60,201 nt of DNA from NCBI GenBank assembly GCA_030262895.1, contig JAJSZW010000004.1, positions 1 to 60,201 on the forward strand, in the 5' to 3' direction. Source of the DNA: Deltaproteobacteria bacterium. GTDB taxonomy: Bacteria > Desulfobacterota > Desulfobacteria > Desulfobacterales > ETH-SRB1. Of the stretch, positions 41,653 to 49,802 are shown piece by piece. Numbering within the stretch: the stretch's first letter is position 1; each line of letters starts with the position of its first letter. The notes below the pieces were generated by a model. The model saw nothing but the letters and a program-made list of their open reading frames with translations, ran no database searches and was not told where the DNA came from. Made by a program: the position numbers and the translations under genes.

Positions 41653-42320
41653 TTACTTAATAAACTTTCTCCAATATTGTTTAGAATAAACCTGTAAATC
41701 AAAAACAGAACCGAGTAAAGGAGAACGGGGGTTCCAAGACAAAGAAGCGTAAAAGTTGAGAAACGTTTTTTTTCTTTAGGAGAGATCATCTTGCTCGACT
41801 CAACAGGATATGCTTCCGGAAAAAGCTCTCCTTTTTCAAGAGAAGGTAGTCCCACTGAACTTCCTGTAAGAAGTTTCAAATTTGATGTCTTTAGCTGTTC
41901 CAGGAGATATTCATCTCCTTCATGGCAATAGCGTCCCATAAAACCTATAGCCAGACAGAGATAATAAATCTCCCTCACATCTCTTTGATGGGGACCAAGA
42001 GTATTTAAGCGTTCAAAAAAAATCTCGCCGGCGTCGGCAGTCTGATAATAAAAGCGCTGGAGTTGTTCACCCTGCCACAGATGTTTTTCTTTCCACGAAG
42101 AGTTTAAAATAGCCTCATCAATCCAGGCAAAAATGGCAAAGCGCGCCAGGTTGTAATCCTCCTGAGAGAAAGCGCCGTTATTGAGACTCTCTTGACTCTT
42201 CGAGATCAGACGTTGAATATCGGCCTTAACCTGATCAAAGGGTGGTTGTCTTTTGGCCACTGTTTTCAAAAAATATGCCGCGTAGGCAATGAGCTCTATA
42301 AAACAATCGGTCAATCGCAT
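41649..42320 (-). CDS. tssL: T6SS inner-membrane protein TssL (DotU), short form
   Basis: 223 aa. Ala-Arg-Phe-Ala-Ile-Phe-Ala-Trp-Ile-Asp-Glu-Ala-Ile-Leu-Asn-Ser-Ser-Trp, Gln-Arg-Phe-Tyr-Tyr-Gln-Thr-Ala-Asp-Ala-Gly-Glu-Ile-Phe-Phe-Glu-Arg-Leu and Tyr-Tyr-Leu-Cys-Leu-Ala-Ile-Gly-Phe-Met-Gly-Arg-Tyr are DotU motifs. One C-terminal membrane helix (about 190-212) ends the protein; there is no OmpA-like peptidoglycan-binding extension. Wall anchoring must then come from another protein, for example the LysM lipoprotein at 50824. Two bases from the tssK stop. Confidence 0.95.
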   Translation of the reverse strand: MRLTDCFIELIAYAAYFLKTVAKRQPPFDQVKADIQRLISKSQESLNNGAFSQEDYNLARFAIFAWIDEAILNSSWKEKHLWQGEQLQRFYYQTADAGEIFFERLNTLGPHQRDVREIYYLCLAIGFMGRYCHEGDEYLLEQLKTSNLKLLTGSSVGLPSLEKGELFPEAYPVESSKMISPKEKKRFSTFTLLCLGTPVLLYSVLFLIYRFILNNIGESLLSK

Positions 42321-42322
42321 AT

Positions 42323-43708
42323 CTAACCTTTCCCCACAACCATCAGTTCTACCTTTAAATCTTCAGGAGCTGCATCCCAATACAAAGCAATGTTGTAATC
42401 TTTGTGCACACGGGCCCATTGATCACTGTGATGGTCAATCTGAAAATAAATAGAGTAAGTCCGACGAGGCAATTCTTGTGGCGGTGTCGGAAGGTGTTGC
42501 AGCTTTACTCCGGGAAGAGCACGGGCCATAAGAATAGGTAAAGATTCTCGCGAACTTATTTTTGCGATTGTCTCCAGGGACTGAAGCACGAAATCAGGAT
42601 CCTTTTCGGTTTCAAAAACCAGGTAAAAACGGTTTCGTCCTTCAAAAATCGTTGGGGATAGATCACACGTATAATAGGTTCCGTCGTATATGAGTTGAAT
42701 CACATATTCCGGCCCGGCCGTAATCTCATCCAAAAGTTGGGTGACTATAGCCTGGGCGCCTGAAAAACATTTCCACAGGTTTTGATGATCATATCCGGAT
42801 AGAAGACGGGTTCCGTCTTCCAGTTCTCCCATCACATTGACCTGCTCTGAAAAAGAAGAGAGTTCGCCGATCAACTCTCTTAAGAGGGCATAGACCGTCC
42901 AGGGATGAACTTGTTGCGATTCAGTCAAATGAAAAAGGGAAGGAATGTAGCGGTTAAGGGACCTTAAGGCTAAGAGATAAACCATATCTCTTGTCCCGAA
43001 TTCGACAGTATGAATCCCCCTTTCACGTTTATACGATTCAAGCTGGTGGCCGCGAGATGCGATCTGGTCTCTTATTTCCTTGACAATCTTTACGAGAGGA
43101 TCTGAACCGGAAATGGTAAGTGAGGGAGGAACAAACTGTTCGGAAAGCGTTATTTCTTCGCCTGATCTTTCCAGTTGAGCAAGAGGAATAAGTATATAGT
43201 CTCCGATTTGCTCCTTTTCCGTTTCCCAAAATATTTTCAGGACATAGTGAAGCCTCTTAACCTGAGCCGGCGGCCCGCTTTGATGTAAGTCGGAAACCTC
43301 TTCAGGGTCGGTCGTTGTAACAAATCTGGTGGTCACTTCTGAAAGGTTTTCTAATTTGGAAAGGACGGTAACATTTTCTCCGGCATCATTCCATTTTTTC
43401 AGGCCGATAAAAACGGTAAAAGGTTTGTCGCCATCCACCCAGGCTTCATCAAAAGAACGGGCCTCGATAAGAGAATTGCCCGGGAAAACCAGATAGGTCA
43501 TATCCGGAAACAAAAATTCACCCTTCAGGAGATTAAAAGAAAGATTTCCCAGAGCGGTTTTCCGGATCTCTAAATTCCCGACGCCCCATAGGTGGGGCTG
43601 AAGGAATTTATGAAAAGGTGTCAACAGAGACTGAAAATGAAGGTCTTCCAGTTGAAAATGTTGTGGTTGTAAAAAGAGGCCTTGATGCCAAAAAAGAGGT
43701 CTTTCCAT
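42323..43708 (-). CDS. tssK: T6SS baseplate-membrane connector TssK
   Basis: 461 aa, VasE/ImpJ family. Start Pro-Leu-Phe-Trp-His-Gln-Gly-Leu-Phe-Leu-Gln-Pro-Gln-His-Phe-Gln is diagnostic. Continuing motifs Trp-Gly-Val-Gly-Asn-Leu-Glu-Ile, Leu-Leu-Arg-Glu-Leu-Ile-Gly-Glu-Leu and the C-terminal Tyr-Phe-Gln-Ile-Asp-His-His-Ser-Asp-Gln-Trp fit. Trimers link the baseplate wedges to TssL and TssM. Full length. Confidence 0.96.
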   Translation of the reverse strand: MERPLFWHQGLFLQPQHFQLEDLHFQSLLTPFHKFLQPHLWGVGNLEIRKTALGNLSFNLLKGEFLFPDMTYLVFPGNSLIEARSFDEAWVDGDKPFTVFIGLKKWNDAGENVTVLSKLENLSEVTTRFVTTTDPEEVSDLHQSGPPAQVKRLHYVLKIFWETEKEQIGDYILIPLAQLERSGEEITLSEQFVPPSLTISGSDPLVKIVKEIRDQIASRGHQLESYKRERGIHTVEFGTRDMVYLLALRSLNRYIPSLFHLTESQQVHPWTVYALLRELIGELSSFSEQVNVMGELEDGTRLLSGYDHQNLWKCFSGAQAIVTQLLDEITAGPEYVIQLIYDGTYYTCDLSPTIFEGRNRFYLVFETEKDPDFVLQSLETIAKISSRESLPILMARALPGVKLQHLPTPPQELPRRTYSIYFQIDHHSDQWARVHKDYNIALYWDAAPEDLKVELMVVGKG

Positions 43709-43761
43709 AATCCTGTCGTCCCATGATGTTGGGGATAGGGAAGTTATTTCGCCTCCATCCC

Positions 43762-44283
43762 TTATTGAATCTGTTGCGGGCCCAACGTAAGTTCTATATT
43801 TAAGAGGCCTGGTTTTAAAATTTTAGTCCGTTTAATCCACCCTTTTTTTTCTATAATCACCGGAATATCAAATAACCTCACCATTCTTTCTTTGTAAAGG
43901 AAATAGTAACCGGCTACAATGGCCACGTATTTTGCACCCTCGGCTCGGTTCAAAGTAAAAGTCAAATCTTGCCCCGGATGAATGATTAATCTTTCTGAGC
44001 CAGCCACGCTGGCGTCAAAAAGGCCGCATTCCAAAAGTTTGTAAAGCCCGTTATTATCGCCGGCAAGCTGATTGAAAGTATTCGGATCTCTGAGTTGATA
44101 GACACATATAAGGAGAGTGTGAGGCGTTCCCTCGTGGAGGTTTAATTGAAAATCGGCTTTTAAGTGAAGTTGAATGGTCTCTTTTTCGTATCTCCACTCC
44201 GGAGGAGCAAGAGGCCGGGACGCACATGAATAGACTCCGAAAGCAATCAACAACAGGAAGAGTGTGTTAATATATTTTTTCAC
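43762..44283 (-). CDS. tssJ: T6SS outer-membrane lipoprotein TssJ
   Basis: 173 aa. Signal peptide with lipobox Val-Tyr-Ser-Cys, Cys20 the lipidation site. Trp-Arg-Tyr-Glu-Lys-Glu-Thr-Ile-Gln-Leu-His-Leu-Lys-Ala, Asn-Leu-His-Glu-Gly-Thr-Pro-His-Thr-Leu-Leu-Ile-Cys-Val-Tyr-Gln-Leu and Val-Ala-Ile-Val-Ala-Gly-Tyr-Tyr match TssJ (VasD/Lip). It binds the periplasmic end of TssM. Twelve bases downstream of the TagH-domain gene; AGGAGG ribosome site. Confidence 0.93.
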   Translation of the reverse strand: MKKYINTLFLLLIAFGVYSCASRPLAPPEWRYEKETIQLHLKADFQLNLHEGTPHTLLICVYQLRDPNTFNQLAGDNNGLYKLLECGLFDASVAGSERLIIHPGQDLTFTLNRAEGAKYVAIVAGYYFLYKERMVRLFDIPVIIEKKGWIKRTKILKPGLLNIELTLGPQQIQ

Positions 44284-44295
44284 TTTGTTACCTCC

Positions 44296-45030
44296 TTATG
44301 GTACAAACAATTTTTGAGAATTCTTTTCAAATTCTCTTAAGAATTTCTCCATGAAGCGTCCTGAGTCAAACCATTTTTTGCATGTATAAAACTTTTTTTC
44401 ATATACTTCAAACAATTCTGCTTTTTGGAACGGTCCAAACTTAAAACCTCTGCTACCGTCGGCTTTGATATGATCAGGGTCCAATTCGTGTAGAATTTCG
44501 CCTATCTCGGTGTGGGCAGCCTCTTTAAATGCTTGATGTGCAATCAGAAAAGCTTTTTCGATCTGCCCAAGATAGCTCTCAAGGGATCGGGCATGGCTTT
44601 CTCCACCTTCCAGATGAAAACCTATAACCTGCCTGATCGTTTCATCCCCGGTGCTTTCGCCAAGAAAGGTTGTATTAATCACACCCACCACTTGATTGAG
44701 GGCATCAAAGATAGTATTCAAGGATTCAGCCAATTTTTGTAAAAGTTCTGTGGAAGATAGATCGGCCTGAGATATCTTTCTTCCTAACAACAACGAAAAA
44801 AGTCTCGTAAGAACCTCTTCATCTATGTTTAAACCGCTGTATCTGCTTGAGATCGCTATATTAAATTCAGTCGTCAGCCTCTCAAGCAACGTTAATTTTT
44901 TGCTATCTGAAAATTCTTTTAGCCTTTCTTCAAGATATGTTTCGATTAAAGTTTCAGCACGCAAGCGATCTGACTTATAAATTTTTCTAATTTCATTTGA
45001 TAGTTGTTCTGTTGATATTTGGTTGTTCAT
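44296..45030 (-). CDS. TagH-type C-terminal domain protein without FHA domain
   Basis: About 244 aa from ATG 45030, four bases after the upstream stop; ATG 45054 or the frame's first start at 45180 would overlap the upstream gene. All-helical protein resembling the C-terminal domain of T6SS Fha/TagH proteins: Leu-Phe-Ser-Leu-Leu-Leu-Gly, Phe-Asp-Ala-Leu-Asn-Gln-Val-Val, Ala-His-Gln-Ala-Phe-Lys-Glu-Ala, Ile-Leu-His-Glu-Leu-Asp-Pro-Asp-His-Ile-Lys, and Ala-Glu-Leu-Phe-Glu-Val-Tyr-Glu-Lys-Lys-Phe near the end. The FHA part is not fused; a separate double-FHA gene lies at 52131. So this locus splits TagH into two proteins, probably recombined through phospho-contacts. Assignment is by pattern, not search. 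Confidence 0.7.
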   Translation of the reverse strand: MNNQISTEQLSNEIRKIYKSDRLRAETLIETYLEERLKEFSDSKKLTLLERLTTEFNIAISSRYSGLNIDEEVLTRLFSLLLGRKISQADLSSTELLQKLAESLNTIFDALNQVVGVINTTFLGESTGDETIRQVIGFHLEGGESHARSLESYLGQIEKAFLIAHQAFKEAAHTEIGEILHELDPDHIKADGSRGFKFGPFQKAELFEVYEKKFYTCKKWFDSGRFMEKFLREFEKNSQKLFVP

Positions 45031-45034
45031 GTCC

Positions 45035-46984
45035 CTATTTTTTGTCACCGCCATTATCGGGATGAAGGATAACCGTCTCGGATATAAAATCGTTTTCCTC
45101 GGGTTCGTCTGCTCCCTTTGTTGCCGGAATATCGTTCTCCTCTGCCTGAATAGACGGTGATCTCTCTTTTCTAAAGTCATCAGGTGAAAGAATGACCGTC
45201 TCCTCTATTCCATACTCATCTTGTGAGACAACATTTTTATTGTCAAACCACTCCCCGTTTGTTGTTGAGACAACAACCGTTTTTTCTAATTCATCCTTTT
45301 GTGCATCAAAGCCGATACTCCATTTTTCCATGATCTTAGCGAGGATCTCAGAAATAGCCTTATTTTCCGGTGCAGGCTCTGCTTGTACAAAATTGAGCTC
45401 ATGAGAAAACAATTTGTCTTTGACCTCTTTTCTGAGGTTTTCCAACTCTTGCTGAAATTTGTCCTTCGACCATTTAGAATCTTTCATCAAGCCGGTTCTC
45501 AACCCAATCTTCAATAAAGACCAGCCTAAACCGATAGATTTTTCCCAAAGCCTCATCCAGTCTTGACTAACACTCTTTCCATCAGGAATCCAGAAAATGT
45601 TTTCAGGAGAAAAAGTGCCATCGGAGCTGTTTTTTAGAAAGCTCTCCAGGCTATCATCATCACTTGGGACTATTTTCTCAACTTTTTCTCCAAGAGTCAC
45701 ATATACCTTTGAAACATCTTGTTTTTTGTTGACCAGAAGCGTGTAAAACCAAATAATCCCCAAAAAATGGGGGCTGTAATATGGGAATAATTTCGGAAGA
45801 AACGGTGGCTTGACGGTATTTCCCCCTATGTCTATAAGCTTCAGCTTAAAGTTCCAGAAAAACGGCAACAGGCCACTCTGATCTGTAAGGTTAATCCAGA
45901 TTCTATCGATAGATAAACCAAACCCTGGATCATCTATTCTGGAAAAGATAGTCTGAACAAGCTCGCCCAAAAAAGAAAGCTTTAAATACAAGACTTCCAG
46001 AAAATATCTTTTGTTTTTGTCAAAGAAAAAAGGGGTTGCTGACAAACTATTTCGTTTTAAAGCCTTCAGACAGTTTATTCTGCCTGATTCTTGTTTTTCG
46101 CTAAGCCTGCTTTCCAAGTCGTCAAATGAGGCGCCTGAAATTAGAGACAAAAAATCGAGAGCGTTAACCGATGCGGCTTCAAAAATCAACATGTAAAAAG
46201 GATAAAAGGAGAGCGGAACAATTCTTGAGGCGCCTAAACCATCTGATCCATAGCACTCCTGCCGGCTGGAGCAATCAATACAAGGAAACCGATTCAAGCG
46301 GTTTCTCACTTCTGTGAGGCGACCGAAGTCTTTGATCAAATCCCACCTGTCTTTAAGTGCGGAATGGTCGGAACTCTCCAATGAAAAAACGTAAAAATCG
46401 GACTTGCCTCTTGAACCAAAACACGACGGACAAAACAGATAGCGCTTAAGTGAGGTAGAATACCGCTGAAACCCCAAGTCGGTCAAAATGTCGTCATCAT
46501 AGCATTGTTGAAGAGGCAGCCCGCACTTCGGACACGGAGGGTGAAAAAAAATCCGCTTTGATTTGCAAAAAAATAAAGGCTGTAAAGATATTAACCCTCC
46601 ATCTTCTCCGACTTGATCAGCCAGGATGATGGCGGAATTATCCTGATTTTTTTTCGAATAAAACAAAAAGGCCTTCTGCCAGCATTGATCAATATCCTGG
46701 TTGTTGAAAGGCCGTAATTCATCCCGCGTTAGATGATATTCATCTTTTTGCAACAAAAGGAATGCTCGTTTAATTTCACTTCCGGCATCGGTAACAAACC
46801 GAGCTTCAATGAGCCTGGCAAAAGGGTCTGACTCACTGATAACCAGAAATGGAAAAGGAGATTTTTCCAGAATGGAACTATCTTGAGAGATCAAAGAAAG
46901 ATTCAATCGGAACTTCGTATCGGTAAGCTCAAGATAAGGTAGTAAAGATGGCATCTCAATATTATTCACTCTAAATTTCTCCAT
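45035..46984 (-). CDS. unrecognised T6SS-locus protein with Cys clusters and TV[IV][LV] tail motifs
   Basis: 649 aa, no signal peptide or clear membrane helix. I do not recognise the family. Two cysteine clusters suggest metal sites: Cys-Pro-Lys-Cys ... Cys ... Phe-Cys-Pro-Ser-Cys (about 150-190) and Cys-Ile-Asp-Cys ... Cys (about 238-250). The acidic, probably disordered last 85 residues hold three similar motifs: Glu-Lys-Thr569-Val-Val-Val, Glu-Glu-Thr596-Val-Ile-Leu, Ser-Glu-Thr637-Val-Ile-Leu. Each has an aliphatic residue three after Thr, as favoured by many FHA domains, so these threonines are likely kinase sites read by the FHA protein. It lies between the kinase and the TagH-domain gene, which supports a place in that pathway. 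Function is inference. Confidence 0.8.
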   Translation of the reverse strand: MEKFRVNNIEMPSLLPYLELTDTKFRLNLSLISQDSSILEKSPFPFLVISESDPFARLIEARFVTDAGSEIKRAFLLLQKDEYHLTRDELRPFNNQDIDQCWQKAFLFYSKKNQDNSAIILADQVGEDGGLISLQPLFFCKSKRIFFHPPCPKCGLPLQQCYDDDILTDLGFQRYSTSLKRYLFCPSCFGSRGKSDFYVFSLESSDHSALKDRWDLIKDFGRLTEVRNRLNRFPCIDCSSRQECYGSDGLGASRIVPLSFYPFYMLIFEAASVNALDFLSLISGASFDDLESRLSEKQESGRINCLKALKRNSLSATPFFFDKNKRYFLEVLYLKLSFLGELVQTIFSRIDDPGFGLSIDRIWINLTDQSGLLPFFWNFKLKLIDIGGNTVKPPFLPKLFPYYSPHFLGIIWFYTLLVNKKQDVSKVYVTLGEKVEKIVPSDDDSLESFLKNSSDGTFSPENIFWIPDGKSVSQDWMRLWEKSIGLGWSLLKIGLRTGLMKDSKWSKDKFQQELENLRKEVKDKLFSHELNFVQAEPAPENKAISEILAKIMEKWSIGFDAQKDELEKTVVVSTTNGEWFDNKNVVSQDEYGIEETVILSPDDFRKERSPSIQAEENDIPATKGADEPEENDFISETVILHPDNGGDKK

Positions 46985-47013
46985 GAATTAAGAGCTAAGA
47001 GCGGGAATTGCTG

Positions 47014-48645
47014 CTAAAATATTTTTTCTTTATTGAAGTGCTTCTCCATAAAGTCTGCAAGATCTGACCTGTCATAAGTGATGTTTAATTTCGTTTTGAG
47101 GTGTATCAAATCGTCATGAAGTTCTTGTGCGCTTTGATATCTTAATTTTTTGTCTTTCTCCAGGCATTTCATCACAATGCTATTTAACTCGTCAGGGATA
47201 TCCGGTCTTAATTTTATTATAGGAGCTATCTCTTTTTCCGGAATGAACCTAATGGCTTCTATATCACTGCCAAATTGATATAATTTTTTTCCGGATAATA
47301 TTTCATAAAAGACAATACCCAACGCATATATGTCAGCTCTATGGTCGACAGATTGCCCCAATGCCTGTTCCGGAGACATGTAGGAAAGTTTACCTTTAAT
47401 GACACCAGCCAGAGTTAAACTTGGCTCAGATCTGGCTTTTGAGATTCCGAAATCGCTTATCTTGACCTCTCCTTGAAATGAAACAAGGATATTCTGAGGA
47501 CTAATATCTCGATGAACAATATTCAGAGGTTCTCCGGTCTTGTCGTCTAGTTTAGAATGCGAGTAGTGCAAACCTCTACTAATCTGTGAAACAAGAAAAA
47601 CTGACTGATTAACAGGGATGCCCTTTTTTGTCACCGCCGTGATTTCAGCCAGATTTTTGCCGCGGACATATTCCATAGCGATATAGTAAACATTCTGGAA
47701 CTTGCCAAAATCATTTATCTGAACAATGTTTGGGTGTTGCAATAATGCGGCTAGCCTGGCCTCTCGGATGAACATTTTAATAAACTCTGAATTCTCAATA
47801 AGATGAGGCAGTATTTTTTTTACGGCTACAATCCTTCGAAAACCATCATCGCGCACATAGTCTGCTATGAATAACTCGGCCATTCCTCCTTGCGCTATTT
47901 TCTTTTGCAATATATAAGGGCCGATCCGAGTCATACCTTCAGATTCTTTTTGAATCTTTAATGCTTTTGTCTTAGAAATACGATCTATCGCTGCCACGAT
48001 CGCTGAAAACAATAAAACACTAAAGACCATCGCATAGACAAAGAGCGCTTTGTATTTACTTGTGGAGCTGTATAGGTGGGTTGAAGAAAATACCAAATAC
48101 ACTTTGCCGATATTTATTCCGGAAAAGCTGACAATCGTTGAAAAGCTGACAATTTTTTCATTGTCAGGTAAAGACGTTGTTTCGATAGAAACCCCTTTAA
48201 TAGTATCTATATATCTTCCATTCTTTATGGGAATAGATGTTCCATTTATCATATCAGAATCCGTATGAGCCACCACCTTATTTTCATGATTCAGAATCGA
48301 TATGAATATCAAGTTATTACTATCTTTAACCTCGCCAATTGCCACATTCAGAGACAACATGTTCTTTTCTAAAAGAGACGGGCCGATATTAGCGGCAAGC
48401 TTCTGGGTTACCGACGATCCGTGTTGATAAAAATCATTATTCAGACGTGTTACACGGCTATTTAAAATTAAATAGCCGGTTACAGAGGCTATGAGCCAAA
48501 TGATAAGACATATAACTATGCTTTTTCTATTACGTCGAACAAATTCTATCTCAAGTAATTTACTAGTGGTCTTCCTGAAAATGTTCGTTGGGAATTCTTT
48601 TACCCATAACATGGTTGATGAGGCAATTTCGCGAACAGACGCCAT
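47014..48645 (-). CDS. PpkA-like transmembrane Ser/Thr kinase of the T6SS
   Basis: 543 aa. Membrane helix about 44-62, periplasmic sensor about 63-205 (Cache-like in style: Ile-Ser-Ile-Leu-Asn-His-Glu-Asn-Lys-Val-Val-Ala-His-Thr), second helix about 206-226, then a kinase domain (about 245-510). Intact: Gly-Gly-Met-Ala-Glu-Leu-Phe, Val-Ala-Val-Lys-Lys, His-Arg-Asp-Ile-Ser-Pro-Gln-Asn, Asp-Phe-Gly, Leu-Ser-Tyr-Met-Ser-Pro-Glu-Gln. It should read an envelope cue and phosphorylate T6SS regulators; a PP2C phosphatase is encoded in the divergent set. The sensor half is repeated in the gene just upstream. Topology differs from the single-helix PpkA of Pseudomonas, so the symbol is withheld. Confidence 0.88.
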   Translation of the reverse strand: MASVREIASSTMLWVKEFPTNIFRKTTSKLLEIEFVRRNRKSIVICLIIWLIASVTGYLILNSRVTRLNNDFYQHGSSVTQKLAANIGPSLLEKNMLSLNVAIGEVKDSNNLIFISILNHENKVVAHTDSDMINGTSIPIKNGRYIDTIKGVSIETTSLPDNEKIVSFSTIVSFSGINIGKVYLVFSSTHLYSSTSKYKALFVYAMVFSVLLFSAIVAAIDRISKTKALKIQKESEGMTRIGPYILQKKIAQGGMAELFIADYVRDDGFRRIVAVKKILPHLIENSEFIKMFIREARLAALLQHPNIVQINDFGKFQNVYYIAMEYVRGKNLAEITAVTKKGIPVNQSVFLVSQISRGLHYSHSKLDDKTGEPLNIVHRDISPQNILVSFQGEVKISDFGISKARSEPSLTLAGVIKGKLSYMSPEQALGQSVDHRADIYALGIVFYEILSGKKLYQFGSDIEAIRFIPEKEIAPIIKLRPDIPDELNSIVMKCLEKDKKLRYQSAQELHDDLIHLKTKLNITYDRSDLADFMEKHFNKEKIF

Positions 48646-48665
48646 AGAAACCTCTCTATCAAAGG

Positions 48666-49529
48666 CTAAACAGCCAGTTTTTTAATAATTTCTATGCACC
48701 GGACAATTACTTGACGTTTTAACCAACCCAAGTCTTTTCTTTTAGCGATTTCCGATAAAAAGATATCTTTAGATTTATCAGACCCTTCTGGCTTTAGTTC
48801 ACTATTTGTTGACCGGATAATTTTGAACCTGTTCAGGTTTATACAATTAAAAACTTCTTGGGAAAAAGGTTGGTTTGTTCCACACAGAGGGCATGCAATA
48901 CAGGTTATTTCCGCAAAAGCGCTCCTGCTGCGTGCTTGTGATATATAAGCAGCTCTTAACTTGCTAACTATAAACCTGAAATTTTTGTAATATAACACAA
49001 TTATCACAAACAACAATACAGTAAAACTCGAAAGCGTACCAAGACCAAAGAGCTTTTCAAATTTGTCAATTTCAGCGGCTGAAATGGCCAGATATATTTC
49101 GCCAATTTTTGTTCCCGCATAAGTCACATCTGAAGAAAAGTTGACAATCCTTTTGTAGTCGGATGAATCCCCTTCCCAAAAAGAAACTTGATCAACAGTA
49201 AGCGCCCCCTCCTTCTTTATAGACACTATCAGTTCAACATTGGTGTAAGCTATGACGTTGTTTTTATGATCAACAATAGCTGCATAAACTATATCCGAAC
49301 TACTGGTATAATCACTAAGCAATGCACTCAGAGTCGGCATGTCCAGTTCTAACAGAGGTAAACTGGCCCGACTGGAAAACACACCGGCCATTTCAACACC
49401 GGATTGACTGATAGCCTTCCTTATCCGGCTAATCTTACTTGTAGTAATCATATAGAAAACTGCAATACACATCCACCAGACCAAGAGACACAGGATTAAA
49501 CGGCTTCTGTTTTTCTGTACCAATTTCAT
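48666..49529 (-). CDS. membrane sensor paralogous to the kinase's sensor, with cytoplasmic Cys motif
   Basis: 287 aa. Membrane helix about 12-29, periplasmic domain about 30-165, helix about 166-185, cytoplasmic tail of 100 residues. The periplasmic part parallels that of the kinase at 47014: Ala-Ala-Ile-Val-Asp-His-Lys-Asn-Asn-Val-Ile-Ala-Tyr-Thr here, and Tyr-Ala-Gly-Thr-Lys-Ile-Gly-Glu-Ile-Tyr-Leu matches Phe-Ser-Gly-Ile-Asn-Ile-Gly-Lys-Val-Tyr-Leu there. In place of a kinase the tail has Cys-Ile-Ala-Cys-Pro-Leu-Cys-Gly and another Cys after about 12 residues, a likely metal site. First gene of the long operon, 20 bases before the kinase. It may pair with the kinase to set its activity. 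Confidence 0.75.
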   Translation of the reverse strand: MKLVQKNRSRLILCLLVWWMCIAVFYMITTSKISRIRKAISQSGVEMAGVFSSRASLPLLELDMPTLSALLSDYTSSSDIVYAAIVDHKNNVIAYTNVELIVSIKKEGALTVDQVSFWEGDSSDYKRIVNFSSDVTYAGTKIGEIYLAISAAEIDKFEKLFGLGTLSSFTVLLFVIIVLYYKNFRFIVSKLRAAYISQARSRSAFAEITCIACPLCGTNQPFSQEVFNCINLNRFKIIRSTNSELKPEGSDKSKDIFLSEIAKRKDLGWLKRQVIVRCIEIIKKLAV

Positions 49530-49618
49530 TTTAACGTGTCTTGTTCACTATAATATTCGCTAAATTTGTAGAAATCAGGTAATAGTTCAGCCACAAAGAC
49601 ACTAAGTCCTTTAATTAA

Positions 49619-49647
49619 AATTATTGTAATAATGAAAAATTGTCAAG
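49619..49647 (-). promoter_or_regulatory. candidate promoter of the minus-strand T6SS operon
   Basis: On the minus strand a perfect TTGACA (49647 to 49642) is followed after 17 bases by TAATTT (49624 to 49619), about 90 bases before the first gene. Visual match only. Confidence 0.35.
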
Positions 49648-49702
49648 TATCTTCTTTTCTTATGTATCATCAATGCAAGGAATGAGACGAAAACCATTCT
49701 TC

Positions 49703-49731
49703 TTGATTTTTTATTTTTATATTATTATAAT
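49703..49731 (+). promoter_or_regulatory. candidate promoter of the plus-strand T6SS accessory genes
   Basis: TTGATT (49703-49708), a 17-base AT-rich spacer, and a perfect TATAAT (49726-49731), about 72 bases before the first ATG. Divergent to the operon promoter within the 273-base gap. Confidence 0.5.
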
Positions 49732-49802
49732 ATTTAAATGAAAACTCCATGAATTTCGGTCTTCCTGTTTTTAGAAAAATATATTTTCACTGAAGTTAAT
49801 CT

